Made by a program: the position numbers and the translations under genes. From NCBI GenBank assembly GCA_023055505.1, contig JALIRH010000008.1, positions 5,271,775 to 5,335,774 of the forward strand: 64,000 bases of DNA, given 5' to 3'. This document shows positions 1-13,239 of this stretch, piece after piece. Source of the DNA: Callipepla californica brunnescens. Lineage: Eukaryota; Chordata; Aves; Galliformes; Odontophoridae. How positions within the stretch are numbered: the stretch's first letter is position 1; the number at the start of each line of letters is the position of its first letter. Under the pieces are notes generated by a model. The model ran no database searches and had not been told where the DNA came from. It was given only the letters and a program-made list of their open reading frames with translations.

Positions 1-3000
1 AAAGAAATCCTATTTTGGAAGTGACAGCTGGAGCCTCTGCAGGGGATACTGCTGGCTGCATATTCAAATGCTGGCTTTGTGGTACATAGAGAGGATTAGG
101 TTGAACAAAAATAATTGCTTAACAGGCAAGAATGTGTTTTAAAATGCAAAGGTGATTCTATGAGCAGTGTTAGAGTTTGAATAGCATTGGATTCAGTTCC
201 TTCCTATGCTTCTGTTATCTTTTCCCTTTCAAATACAATCCAAAGGATATTTATTATTTAAAATGATCTTTGGAATATTGTTCCATGTATTGTTACGGAG
301 GTGTTTGCCTGTATTTTCTCTCTCATTTATCACAATTTTATGAAGCTGCACCCACAGGTATGCTCTATGCATCGCAGTCAGTTTGAAGAGTGGGGCTGCT
401 GTAGTTTTTCCAACAATGTTTCATGCCAACTTCAAAAGCTTAAATTGGCTGAAAGGAAATTGAAAGGAAAAAATCAGTTAACTGGAAGCATTTTTTTCCT
501 GACAGATTAAATTTCATTGGCATTATATTCTAGGTGAGTAGTACCTACAGTGGAAAGCTCAGAAAGCCCTGAAGGATGGCCTGCTTCATTCCTAAAGCTA
601 CTCTATCTGAAATGATTAAACAACTACCGAAGTGCAATTGGCTGCAACATTAAATCTCCCAGATTATACTCATAGACTATTTCTTCTCATCTCATTTAAT
701 CATTAGTATGAAGTTTACTAGTCTTTTAAAAATATACATGTATTTGAGTTGCTCTGATGGAAAATCAGTGTTTCTGTGGCTAAACTATCCCGCAGATGTT
801 TGGTCACATTGATTATATGTATCAGTCCTTCTTCTTGGCATCTGTAGATACCTGCGTGGAGAATGGCTGACTCCAAAAGGATGTCAAATTACTTGATGAA
901 GGGTTATTATTAATTTGTCTACCTCGTGGCCTTTTGCAGATGAAGTCTGCATTAAAAGGGCAGCATTTTACATGGAGTAGAAAAGGGAGCACATTGCACA
1001 TCCTAAGGCAATGAAATGGAGAGAAATTGTGGAAGACAGGAAATGGATAGATGGGCAAATACAGAGTCCTGATGTCAGAAACACGGAATAATCTGGCGAA
1101 GACATGTCAACAGCATGTAGACAGCGATGTCTCTGCCTTACTTCCCTTCTGTGCAGGGATTCTTACCACCTTGCCTTGACTGAGTGAATATTGAACAGGG
1201 GATTTAGGATATTATGTCCTAATGATCGGTATTTTGATCTGAGCTCATATTTTTCCTGCCTAAATTCCAGCTGCATTCCTATGAGCATCTACTCTTCCTG
1301 GTATGGTTTTGAGTCTTCATAGACAGGGATCAAATATTTAAGCAGATTATAGGATGAATGAATCTGGATTTCTTATGTTTCAATTCTGCGCTTCAAAATG
1401 AAATGAAGGAAAAAGAGTGTGGATCCTTCTTTTTCCCTCTTATTGTTGCGATTTGCAAAATAGGAGCAGCTATTAAGGAGAGGGTTTGTTAGACTAGGAA
1501 GTGAAATTACGTCATTGTGTGGACCAGGAGTAGCAGCCAAATGTTTCCAAGAGCGTTCCTACCAGTAAGCAAAGGTAAGGCAGTAAATATGTCACCATCT
1601 ATCATCCTATGTCAATGTTTAGATTAAACAGTATACTCAGAAGGCTTGAGTTTGTTGTGTGCACTGAGCATGTTATTTTCCCATCCTGACTGTTCACTTT
1701 AGCGAGGAAGGGAGATGTGTCCTCTTTGAAATGTTATTGTGTGTGAACTGAGAATTTGTTTCTTTATCATATGTTGACAAATCTAGTAAAAGATTGTATT
1801 TGAAGATTTCACCATTTCTTTAATTTGATATCTATAGAATATATGAAAATATTAATACAATGCTAACATTTGCATTCCCACTATTGTAACATCTGTTAGC
1901 ATTTATTGGTTCATGTTTGTGAAATTTAGTAAATTGGATATATCTGATTTTTCCTGAAATTTGGCAGTGAAATTCTTCATCTTGGAGTTATTTGAAACTT
2001 GTGTAAATTAGAAAATACACAAGCAAATAAATAAATCTTGCTGTAGTAAGAAGTTTGTTTTGATTTTCCTGGTAGGAAGAGTTTATTAATAGATACTGAT
2101 TTCTAGTGACCATAGGATTTTTTTTCAACTGTCTCAGTGAAATCTTTCTGAAAGTGAGATAGTTCCTCCATTTCTGGTGCCCATTGGTTACAATGAAAGC
2201 CTTTGGAAGAGGACAAAGAAATCCTTGCTTTAATTCCAAGTAAAATTAGTGAAGTCATTAAAACACTCCCTCGGTTACGATTATTCATATGACCAAAAAT
2301 TGAGCTATATGGCTGGACATCAGGAGAATTTGTGGTAACAGCTCAAGTAGTAGAGCAGCCATGAGCATTTTTAACACTTGCATAACATTATATATAAATA
2401 TTATGCTAGGTGAACAGGAGTTTTGTAGGCTAAAAGACTCTGCCCTTGAACTTATCTGATTTGTCTATTATTAGACATTATCTACAAAACCAAAGCTCAC
2501 AGAGTGTGGGTGTTAACTTGCTGAGAAAGATTATGGGAATTGCTAAACAAGACGTGTGTTTTAAGAGTAGCATTTAACTAATTTCATGAGCAGTTGTGGA
2601 TATATTTGTACTCCTTGCTCTAGGTAATAGTAACCATTGAAATCAGGCTGAGCAAGATCTAAAGAAAACACATTAGTTAAACAGGACAAGATTTAGCATT
2701 CTTACTGTACTGATTCAAGGATCCTGACTTTGGAAGACCATTGGTTTTTGGTTCTTCTGAGATTTCTGTTGAAAATGAACTATTAGAGAAAATATTTATG
2801 GAATTCTGAGGTGAATGAGATATCCCTAGAACTACTGACAACTTCCAACTTCCATGGGATGTTTGGAGTTGGGATCTGTGAAAACAGCTTTTGTTTCAAG
2901 TTGAAAAACTTTAATTTTCATTTTTTATCAGTATGGTGAGTGTTCTGTAGTTTTTTGTTCATCAAAATGCCTGTTTTCTTTAAGTCAGACATGATAATTC

Positions 3001-3010
3001 TTAATTTTCC
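1..3010. other. Non-coding stretch, no gene recognised
   Basis: AT-rich single-copy-looking DNA with stop codons frequent in all six frames. The open frames here are at most 83 codons and resemble no protein I know. No CR1, LTR or mariner sequence was recognised. It ends at a homopolymer T tract. Confidence 0.7.
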
Positions 3011-3031
3011 TTTTTTTTTTTTTTCTTTTTT
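3011..3031. repeat. T-rich homopolymer tract
   Basis: A run of T interrupted by one C. No transposon body is recognisable on either side, so it cannot be called the tail of a minus-strand retrotransposon. It is likely length-variable because of replication slippage. Confidence 0.8.
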
Positions 3032-6000
3032 GGTAGGTAGCTCTTAGGTAACTCTTTCACTGCAATGTGTATAGATTTATCCCGGTGTTATACGCTAGGA
3101 ATCTAAACATGAGTCAGTTTCCCCTACTAGTTAATTTGATGTTTTTTATGAACTCTGATCTCATTCTTGTTTTACCAATTGCTGCTCTTCTAAAGTAGAC
3201 CTAAATCTTAGCTGTTGGCAGATTCACCACAATCGATACTCTGTTGGTCTTCCTGCCAGCAAGATTTAAGTATGCTTTTCAGTAGGATCTAATTCATGTA
3301 TTTTATTTCTAAAGCTTACTCTATGCACAAGTCTTACCTGGCATGCATCCAAATTGCTTAAATGCACTCAGTGTAGTGCCCTGCACGTAAATACATCCTG
3401 GAACACAGGGAGGAGACTGATGCCTGTACCCAATGCACCTAATTACATTGTGAGATGACTGCTCATTCTGTGTGCCAGGTAAAATGAATGGTGACATCAC
3501 GGGCATTAATGGCAAACAAAGCTGTCATAATTCTTCTTTGTGGAGTCAAAATTTTCATGCAGCAAGGTTTGATGTGATATGAAGGCTATTCTAGTTGGGT
3601 CTTAGATTAGTGTACATTCTGCACTTAAGCTGCAGCATCTTAAGCATAGGTATCTGTGCATGAGGTGTGTAGCAATTGGTGCTTTAGCTTGCTCTGTGGC
3701 TTATGACTTAAGTCAGTCCAGACACGCTGAATGAATCTGTGGAATTCAAAGGAATACTTTTGTTAACAGGGCCTGTCCTTGACTATGAGGGAAAATCTTA
3801 TGCTGAAAATGGCCAATCCTGGATCATATCCTGCCTTTCCTGTGAACCTTGTGATGTATGTACATTTTCAAAGATCCATGAAGATCTGGCCCCTTGGGGA
3901 ATGTGGTTTGAATATGTGGTAATGACTTTCTGATAGAAGGATGGCAAGACATCCCCAGTCTTTTACCCTTTCTAGGTGTACTTACTGCTTTGAAAAGACG
4001 AGGCTCAGCCTTTCTGCTTCCAGGATGAGAAAATTAAGAGCATATTGATTATTCTGTAGTGCTAGCTAGTGTACAGTTCAGTTCAATTTTGGCTAGGTCA
4101 ACTAATTTGCTTCAGGCAATGCTCTGTCAAAGGAAACCCCTTTACACTTATTACAAAAAGCTTATTTGGCTTTGAGAAGAGAAAAATTATCAGGGGAAAA
4201 AAAAAGATATAATCTATGAGAAGAAAAGAAAGCTAATTAAGAAAGATTATTCTTTAGTTGAATCAGAATTTTAGGAAAAAATGGCTGCAGTGCCATTTGT
4301 AAATACCTGGAGAAAACTGGCTTTAGTTGATGAGAAATTTGAAGTGCTTTTGGCAGCCTTATTAGTCTTGGGCATTTATAACATCAAGGGTGACATGGAC
4401 GGTTAAAAATGAACTGATGAAGAGCAGATTAATGAAAATCTTAGTATATGATGCAAAATATTCTTACAAAATACAGGATAATAAAAATCCTGATGGCTAA
4501 CATTAGGGTTTATAACTAGTCAGAGGTTCAATAGGACTGTTTCAAACTATTGCATGTTTCTAGTGGCCAGTTTTGTGACTGTCAAGAGTATCCTGCACTC
4601 TTGATAGTGAATTATTGTATATAGAGGCCTGGAGCTTGCTTAAGTGCCTCTTCTGTCACTTGGATTTGGGAATGCTGGCCTAAAAATTGAACTTCTGTTT
4701 TCATTAAAGCAGAATTAAATACTTAGTAGCAGTTATTATCTACTGTACAATACAAACGCGGTGCTCATTTTCACACACACCTCCCACTTCGGTTTTTAGT
4801 ATTGACCGAAAGGTAGATTTGAAACTAAAGCAAGCAGTCCCATTTCAAGAAACTCCTTCAATGGCTGTGAAAATGGTTCTTTCAACTACTATACGCTTCC
4901 TGGTGCTATTTCCTTTGCCTGTAAAGGTTTATATGAACTTCTGAGCAAAACTGATATTCAGTTTAACTGTGGTGACATCAGTCACAAATGAATCTGGCCA
5001 ATGACTAAAGAAAAAGGGAGTGAAGTAGTCAAAGATGACAGTTATAGTCTTAGATCTGTATTTGCAAGCTTTTTGTTGATTTCATATGTAAATCATTATG
5101 TAACTGTGGATATTGCTATGGAGATTTTTTTTAAACCTGATAGAATCACATCTGGTTTCTTGGGTCACTCATCAAGGGTGAAGCATAGCTCTGCATAAAT
5201 TATAGAGGAAATATCTTAGTAAGAAAGATAGCTTTAAATGTAGGACCTTTAAATGAGTCAAGAATCCTATATTACTGTCTCACAGAGCATGCTTCGCAAA
5301 TTATGTCTGTAAGGCAGAACTCCCAAGAACATGTATGAGGTAGGTCAACTGTAGGAGTAACGTATTAGATCTTGTACAGCTAATAGGTCCATACAAATGA
5401 ATATAATAATAATATAGTAATTCTTCATTGACATGCTTTCCCAGCTTCTTGCAAAATTTGATGTTTAGTGATCTTTCATTCTTTCTGCAATTCTAAATCT
5501 TTCTTGAACTGTGCTGACACCTACAAGATGCTGTGTGGCAAAGAGTTATATAATTTGTCCACAAGTTGGGTGAGAAACCACCTCCCTTTGTGTATTTTAA
5601 TACTGCTCCATTTGGTATTCCATAGTCCTTGTACTGTCTCAGATGTTAAGAATTGCTCACTTTTCTCCTTCATGTTTTTCTGTGTTTTGTAGATGATCTG
5701 ATATGTGCGCTGTAGGGTATGGAATTTCTGTCTGTCTGGAAATTGTTTTCAGTACAACGAATTGTAAATTTAGCTGCACTGGCCACCCTATCCCACCTTC
5801 TAGTCTGGTCATTCCCTTAATTTTACCAGGGCTTAAAGTGCCTAGTATATTTGTTTTCTTTAAAAGAAAAATGAATTGCCTGTACTGACTTTTCATGCAC
5901 ACAGTGACAACGTAGAATTACAGTACTGAGCACAAATTTTCTCTCAAGACAAGATATAGACTGGTCTTTGACAGACACCTCACTGGAAACCCTTATTCCA

Positions 6001-7984
6001 CAATCCACAGGTCCCTGGATTCTGATCCATTGTTAGTATTAAGGGAAAGTTGGTGAATCCTAAAGGAATGACTGGTAAACGTTTTTTTTTCCTGTGACCA
6101 AGCTACGGGTAGTCAATATTTTTTGTTTCCAGAGTACAAGAAGTGAATGCTCACCATGGAAAGTTTAGTGTGGAACTTTTTCATTTTCAAGCAGTTAGTG
6201 TAATATGATTTTAGAAGGATTTAAGATTCCTTTGATCAATAATGTACAGTTATAGAAGATTAAGTATACAAATCAAGCTGCAATGAAATTGTGCTGAGGT
6301 CAGGACTGAGGTTTTTAATCTAAAGAAGGACAACCTACTAGCTTTTTGGAGAAAAAAGAATTCATCTCCTACTGGAATATCTGGGGCTTCTGGCTGCTAA
6401 GACCAAACATTTAGGCCTGCCAGAATAATGACCTAATCCAGGATGGATACTTCCAGCTGCTAGACTGGCTCTCAGTACTTGAAGCAGCCTGGCTAGAAAC
6501 CATATTTCAGGGTATTGTTTCTCCTTTATCATCTGGTTCTCCTGTATCTAGTGTTGTTGCTTTTTTTGCCATTGCAAAGCAATGAAACAGAATTACGTTT
6601 TTAGCACTGATGTAGGGAAAAAAAAAAAATCATAGCTCACTAAGTGCAAGTGAAGATTTCCTTCAGACAAACAGGCCACCTGCAATGTGGGGGCATGGGA
6701 GAAATGTCCTGTTTCCCAGTATAGAATGACCCTTGCAGAGAAAAGTGGCTTTGTGCTGCTTTGCTTTCAGAAATTGGAATCAGTTGATAATTACTTTGTA
6801 ATGCCTATTAGAAAGCAGCAGGTAAATCATCATTTGTTTCTTCAGTTTTAACTGCTTTTTTTAGCAAGTGTACATTGATGTTTCTAGATCTTAATTGGTA
6901 AAATATTTTAGTCATTTTTTATTGCTGTATCTGCAATACTGGAGTATTGAAATAGTAACACTGCAGAGTGTTGTTACTGCTTTGTAAAAAGATGGGTGAG
7001 ATGAATCGCTGTCCAGAGAGAGAACTGAGACACAACACTTGGGTGACATCCAAGAGTCTCATGCAGCATCCCCATAATTCCAGCTTCAGGATTTACATCT
7101 TGCTGTATCCACCCCGCACTTGGGTTGCACAGCAAGGTGAAAAGTCCTCAATAGAACAGGCCTACAGCAGAGCCAACCTCAGACCCCAAATCCCTGATGA
7201 AATTCTTTTTTCACCTTGGTGTAATCTCAGTGTACAGCTGAGCAGTGAGCCCTCCCACTGCTCTACTGGTGTTCTTGTTTATTTTCTGCACAATTTTCAC
7301 TGTGTTGCTTTATCTCAGCTCTACATTCAGTCTTTGATCTGTCTGGGCTTCCTTGTATATATATATTTTTAATGATCCATTTCTGATGAATTTCTCACAT
7401 TAAATAAGTGTGCCATGTTATGGCGGTGTATGCAAGGTTGATGTCTGTCATTATGCACACTAGCTAATGTACACCTACATCTGCTTGACCCCAGGAAGAT
7501 ATATTCTTAAGTGATTTGTACATTTCTTTTATTTTTCCCTGTTCTAATCTACGACCTTTTCCTAAAACAGCAATCCTTCCTGATGTATCCTCACATAATC
7601 TACCAGAGAACAAATAGTTATCTTACAGGCTGCTAAGTAAAACCAAACATCTAAATTAACAGCACAGCATTTTTGCTATGCACACGTACTCTTTTTTTTT
7701 CTTTTTATTATTCTGATGATATCCAGTTATATTGTGATTGCTGTCAGATCTCATCCAGATACCTTAAAGAAATCAATTTTTTCTTTAATTGTTGTGTATT
7801 CCTCTTGGTGTCTTTTTTATTTCATAGGTCATCTGTGGACAGCTATTTTGAAGTTCTTTCAAATAACCAAAGCTTAATCTTGTTATTTTGGTGACTGATC
7901 ATTCAGATCAGGTGTAGGCTGATGTGTTTGTGAGTTGCTCCTGCCTTCTGCCATTATTATTTTTTCTTTTTCAATGAATCCAAT
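3032..7984. other. Non-coding stretch, no gene recognised
   Basis: Unique AT-rich DNA. The longest open frame, 134 codons at 6968-7372 on the plus strand, has no recognisable domain, repeated motif or signal peptide and no flanking gene structure. The only structured element I can point to is the hairpin at 4578-4608. Short A, T and TA runs occur, for example A-rich 6618-6629 and the TA run near 7357-7367. Confidence 0.65.
4578..4608. other. Short inverted repeat (12 bp stem, 7 nt loop)
   Basis: The left arm at 4578-4589 (actgtcaagagt) and the right arm at 4597-4608 (actcttgatagt) are complementary except for one position, which becomes a G-U pair in plus-strand RNA. The loop is atcctgc. The stem is much shorter than a microRNA precursor stem and does not extend outward, so it is annotated only as an inverted repeat. 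Confidence 0.6.
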
Positions 7985-7989
7985 GTATG

Positions 7990-8088
7990 TCTTTTGCTCC
8001 TATTTATTTCCATGGAACCTACAGAAGCTACTAAAAGCACAGTAGCACTGTTTTGTAGCTGAGAATTTGTTCTATCAAATAGTTTTTC
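7990..8088. mobile_element. Rearranged mariner 3'-end fragments
   Basis: The segment 8048-8083 on the plus strand matches the post-coding part of the mariner copy at 23319-23354 at 32 of 36 positions, counted by eye. The adjoining bases, about 7997-8047, match the next part of the same element (23350 onward) only when read on the minus strand, with the shared core gtagct...ttccat followed by an A-rich stretch and a ggag motif. The two halves are therefore in opposite orientations around position 8047. This could be an inversion within one old copy or two copies abutting. No transposase coding sequence is present and the fragment is not mobile. Confidence 0.6.
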
Positions 8089-11000
8089 AACACTGGCACT
8101 GCATTAGCTGTGAATTTTCACCAGCAGTGTGTAAGAGTCTACATGCTGCTCTCATAACATTCTGTGCCATTGGAAGTCCTGGCAGTAACGAATCTTAACT
8201 TTTTTTCCTTCCCATGTGCTGCCTGTGTTGTCTTTCTTGATCTGGAGTTCCTCTTGGCCTTTGCTATATCTGTACAGAGTATCACAGAACAAAAGCCATC
8301 CTCTGTTAGAGGTACAAACTGGTAGAAAGTACCAGAGTATAAATAGCAATGTGAAATGTTTCACAGAGAATTAAAGCTTATAAAACAGTGGGAAAGGGAG
8401 TCAGATGCAGTCATCCATGCCAGTGGCATCCACTAGCACACTTCCATAGCAAGATTATGTAAAACTTCAGTTTCTCTGTATGATGAACAGATGCCCTTAT
8501 ATGCACACCCACACGGGCTGCACTGATTCAGGCAGAGTTGGAGAGCAGCTGTTACAGAGCAAGTGTCCTGGTTTCCTGTTCCCTTTCAGAAGCTGAGCTG
8601 AAGCAGTGGATAATAATATAGCCTATTCTGTTTCTAGTTCTTATTGGTTGTGCCCACATTGTCAGCTGTATGAAAGTTTGTCCTCCGAACTTTGTGATCT
8701 GACTCTGTGATGATTGGGTTTTGAGAGGGATGGTGTTGGCTGAAGGAGTGGAACAAAGAACAGATCCCCAGGCTCCTGCATGCCCTCCCACTGTTCTGTT
8801 CACTGCACCAAACTCTTGGTTGGTAGATGTAGAATGCCACAGAAAAGTAGTTGACATATTGGAAATGCCCATCTGGGGGACAATTTTAGCCTTCGTTATT
8901 TAGTGATAAAGGACAAGCTAGATACCTCTGTGCAATGCATGGGAGAGGTGAGTGGACCTATCCTCCTGTTACTGCTGCAAGCTGCCATCGGTATATAGCT
9001 TTTTCATCCTTGTCACAATTCAGCAGCTGGGAAAATGGACTGGCTGACTTCTATACTGTGCTACCAGGCTTTATATTTTACTAATGTCCTGTGTTTTTCA
9101 TGACTTCAGAATTTTCCATTCACTTTAATTTGTTAATCTAATCACAAACTCCGATTTTAAAATCATTTAGCAAGCTGTGTGGAAGTGTCATAGCAAAAGC
9201 CTGTGAAATGCACAATGCTTTTCATGTTGAAAAGACAGGTGGGTCTTATAGAAACCTGTTTTAGTTTTGAATAGTGAGAAAAAAATGTGTGATAAAAATA
9301 TGCCTACTTCTCTGCCATATGTTCCAAAACAAAGTCAGGATAAGCTTTCTCAGGTACTTAGCTTAGACCTGATGCACCTTCCGTTGAGCTTTTATTGAGT
9401 TACATCAGAGTGGAAATAGTCTGGGTATCAAAGATCTTTTCCTGACACGTAGGCTTCTTGGTATTTTGTTCACTTCAGTGTCTCTGTTATCCCTGTTTGT
9501 TCCGGAGGGATCAATATACTACACAGCATGTGGACAAACAGAGGAAATAAGTTCCCGTGACACAACAAACTGCTGTCTCCCAAGGGCTGTGTACAGGAGC
9601 ATACTCAGTAAAGGTCACATGCTCACCGTGTATGTGCTCTTAGTTGTCTTGGTCATAAGGGTGGTTTAAGTAAATCCACGCAGTTTCATGATGGCAGGAG
9701 GCTAATGATGAGCAGTCAGTTATGCACTGGGACCAGTGCATGATAACCTATTAAGTTGTAGTAACTTGGTGATTTTTGAATTATTTGTTGTATCCTCACT
9801 GACATCCTTAATGAGTACTGTGCAAGGACAGTCACAATTGATGTTGCACTGCAAGGCTCCATGTTCCAGTACTTGCTTGCTGTTATAACCAGTGCAAGAT
9901 GCTGATATATGGGCTATATTATTCAGTTGACCACTGGTTCCTCAAGTATAATTTTAGATCTGTCAGGCATTATGCTGTATTTTCAATTACCTGTGGTATT
10001 TTTTCAACCCATTCACTTTCCAGAGTTAGTTTACTGCCAAGTAACAGCTGTTAAGAAAAAATGTCATCCGTGAGCCTTGTGGAGCTTGCCTTTGCTATCA
10101 CTGTTCTAATTCTACACATACTAAGTACTCAAAGGTACAGAACTATTCAGGGTTTACAGAAGTATAGTGGAAAAAAAAGGTTGTCATCAAAAGACTGGGA
10201 TAATTACTGTCACATAGAACTTAAAATATTTTTGATTTAATTAATTAATATTTAAATATATTCAGACTTTCATATTGGAGTGGTTTTGTTTAACAGGAAC
10301 TATTCCAGGACTGCTATCTGAATTTCAGGTCAAGATGCAACTCTAGTCTATTAATTTGCATTCTGGATAACTTTGTCTGTTTGCTCCCTGGTGATTGACA
10401 CCTCCCATGCTTTTTGCTAACCTATAAACTACTTGGTTTTGTCTGCTCAACTCAGTTGCTAACATGTTCATATTGTAATGATGCAAAATAGCCATAATGA
10501 AGTGCAACAGCTGATTACATGCTGAGTTCCCAACACTCAGAGTACGCCAGGCAAGGGAGAGTCCCCAGCTGAGGCAAATACTTACCCAGCCTTGTGAGGA
10601 GGTGGTGGCTTTACAGCTAACTTCAGAGGGGATCTACAGCCACCTGGAGAGAAGGGACACAGTGCATGGATGGGATGGCTTACAGGACACAGGCAGGAGG
10701 TGTGAAAAATGATGGCATCACAGTCAGTCATCACAGCTGAAGGTTTCACCCACATTTCTGCTCTACAAAGCCATCTTGTCTCTCCAATATCCTGTGCAGC
10801 CGGTGTGTATAGGAATGAGTCTAAATGGAGCACTCTCTCTACCTTCTCTGACCTAAATACCAACAAACTCTGTAGTTTCCTGAACATGTGTTATCTTCCC
10901 ATAGGTACCTATGATGTTTTCTCATGACTATTTATATCAGACATTTTTTCTGCACATTTATCCAGTCTGCTGCGTTACACAATGGTTTTAAAGTTGCTCT

Positions 11001-11774
11001 TACCTGAAGATCTTTGTGCTGAAGATGCTAAATTGCCTACGTTAACATATACACTAAAATTCATTAATGCAAACTGGGACTGGAAGTGCGGCAGGAAGTT
11101 TAGCTCTATTTAATGACTATGTGAGTAAATAAGCATATTGCTGATTCTTACTAAAGGTGCAATAAATAGAGAGGATATTTTTTATTACAATTATTATTAT
11201 TGATTTTATGCAGTAAGAGTTGTTAATAACTTGAGGAGTCCTGGAACCTCTGGGTCGAATTGTATGCTTTCTTATTTTGCTTGGGTGGCAGTTTTTGAAG
11301 GCAATGAATTCACACCAGCTAGAAAGGACTATGAACTGTTGGATACTGCACAGATCTCTTGCACAGAGCTGTAGTGAACAAATGAGGGAATCTGACTTCT
11401 CCACTACTCTTCTCTGTTGCTGTTTCCGTGGTAACAGGTGTCAGTCTCCTGAAAATTGTGTTAATGACAGTCTGGAATTAATTATGATTTTAAATCACTC
11501 AGTTTCTGCAGTCTGATTACTGTTTGTTTCAATAGCAGCAGGTAACAGAGCATTTATGTTCCCAGTTGTCAAGTACATGTTCATCTACTAAATAATAGCT
11601 AAAAAATTCTCATTTTGCTAAGAGCACCCCCAGGTGTGGGGATCTGAGAAACAGGAAGTGGATTTAAAATGTTTACGAAGGAGAAAGAAATTATGCATCT
11701 CAAAGAAAATATAGAAGGGGGAATGTTTAAAAAGAAAAAGATATTTTAAGCCTATTTCAGTGATGCAAGTCTTG
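8089..11774. other. Non-coding stretch, no gene recognised
   Basis: Unique AT-rich DNA. Open frames reach 106 codons (minus strand, 8552-8872) without recognisable domains. The 10560-10830 part is somewhat richer in G and C and is open in both orientations for roughly 100 codons (minus strand 10582-10887). Nothing in it resembles a known protein. No interspersed repeat was recognised here. Confidence 0.6.
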
Positions 11775-12778
11775 TTGGAGGCCGTTAATGATAAAAGAGT
11801 TCTCTAGGGGTCAGTACCAGGACCTGCCCTAATGTTTTTATTAAGGAGTGGATAGTGGGGGGCAGAGTGAATCCTTAGGAGATGCCCTTATGACACAAAC
11901 TGGGGGCAGCAACTGACTCACCAGAGGGCCATGCAGGTCCTGTATGTGTGTACTCAACAGGCTGAGAGGTGACTGACACAGAATCACAGAATCATGAAGG
12001 TTGGAAGGAATCTCTGGAGATCACCTGGTCCAACTCCCTTGCTGCAGCAGGTTCCCTATGGTAGTAACTTTGTTATGCAGAGTCTCATGAAGTTCATTAA
12101 GAAGTGCAGAGTTCTGCAGCTGGGGAGGAACAACCTCAGGCACCAGCATGTGCTAATGGCACTCAGCTGAAAAGCAGCTCTGCAGGAAAGAGCCTGGGGA
12201 TCCTGGTGGATACCAAGTGGAACACGAGCCAGAATTGTGTCCTTGCTGCTAAGAAGGCTGATGGCCTCCTGTGCTGCATAAAGAAGAATATCACCAGCAG
12301 GTTATGGGAAGTGCTTCTTTCCCTGTGCTCAGTGTTGGTGAGTCTGTACCTAGAGTACTGAGTGCAATTCTGACTCCCCATGTCTCTTAAGACATGGTCG
12401 TACAAGAGAGACTCCAAAGCAGAGCCACAAAGATAATGAAAGGCCTGGAGCACCCCTTGTATGAGGCAAGACTGAGTTATCTGGGGATGTCTAAAATGGA
12501 ATGTCTATAAATGCCTGAAAAGAGGGTGAGCAGTGCCCAGTGCCAGGACAAGAGGCTGTAGGCACAAACTGGAATACAGATTTTTGTTGGAACATCAGGA
12601 AGAACTTCTGCACTGTGTGGGCATCAGAGCACTGGCACAGGTTGCATGGAAAGGCTGTGGGATCTCTTCCTTGGGGATCTACAAAGGCAGCCTGGATGTG
12701 GTCCTGGGCCCTCTGAGCAGGGGCTGGACCAGGTGGACCTGGAGGTGCCTTCAACCTCAACCATTCTGTGATTTTGAA
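11775..12778 (+). mobile_element. 5'-truncated CR1 LINE, plus orientation, decayed
   Basis: This is the 3' part of a chicken-repeat-1 non-LTR retrotransposon. It covers the C-terminal part of the reverse transcriptase ORF and the short 3' region. Traces of the ORF2 protein survive in several frames: GILVDTKWNTSQ near 12190-12230, then CVLAAKKADG and SRLWEVLLSLCSVLVSLYLEY just downstream (ending at a TGA at 12359). Further on come a PSARTRG...HKLEYR segment near 12536-12575 and GWTRWTWRCL near 12720-12750. These correspond in order to the conserved LGVLVDTKL, CALAAKKANG, SREVILPLYSALVRPHLEY, PSDRTRGNGHKL and GWTRW blocks of avian CR1. The element ends with ccattctgtgatttt, the CR1 tail motif. 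The usual 5' truncation left only about 0.9 kb of a roughly 4.5 kb element. Frameshifts, stops and a nested insertion show it is dead. Open frames at 12104-12361 and 12533-12841 are relics of this element, not host genes. Confidence 0.93.
11976..12072 (-). mobile_element. Nested CR1 3' end, minus orientation
   Basis: About 95 bases read as the reverse complement of a CR1 3' terminus. It starts with acagaatcacagaatcatga (the tail motif TGATTCTGTGATTCT on the minus strand) and is followed by ggttggaaggaatctctgga and the gatcacctggtccaactccc block typical of CR1 3' ends. It interrupts the plus-strand CR1. The host element runs up to aggctgagaggtgactgaca and resumes with gtctcatgaagttcat (12083-12098), which are adjacent in intact CR1 copies. 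The nested copy therefore inserted after the host copy. I see no clear target-site duplication, as is usual for CR1, and the right boundary is uncertain by about 10 bases. Confidence 0.85.
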
Positions 12779-13239
12779 TACTCAAAATCTTTTTATTTGT
12801 TGGTAGAGGTGAGCACAGTTGGTCTTCACACCTATGTTTAAAATTTTGTGTCACTATATAGTCAGCTCTTTAGAAGCTAATTGTACAATTTCAAATGGAC
12901 TCATCCTTGAGATTTCAAAGATAAGCACCTAAAGTCCTTTTTTTATGGATTGCTGATATATCCTGAGGAGTCTGCAGGGAGAAGGAGGAAGAAAAATACA
13001 AAAGCAAAAAAAAAAAAAAATCAATAGAAGATACAGATAAAGGAATCTGTCAAATTATCTAGCTCAGATTTTAATTAAAATAGAGTAAATACTGGGAATA
13101 ATTTCAGTTTCTATTTTTAGCTTATATTTTTGCAAAAAGGGAATCCAAGTATGCATTTGGTTTGCCCATGGACTGGAACCTCTATTGTTTCTTTTTGTTT
13201 CTGACATAACCTCTGTTCATGTTTCTGTTTGTCTTTCAG

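Noticed and set aside
1741..1775. gaactgagaatttgtttct, resembling the mariner 3' region
   Set aside because: The match is about 15 bases in AT-rich DNA with nothing collinear on either side.
6968..7372. 134-codon open frame, plus strand
   Set aside because: No domain recognised, ordinary composition and no neighbouring exon structure; chance is sufficient.
12104..12841. Open frames that could be mistaken for host genes
   Set aside because: They are fragments of the CR1 reverse transcriptase ORF and its 3' region, broken by stops and frameshifts.
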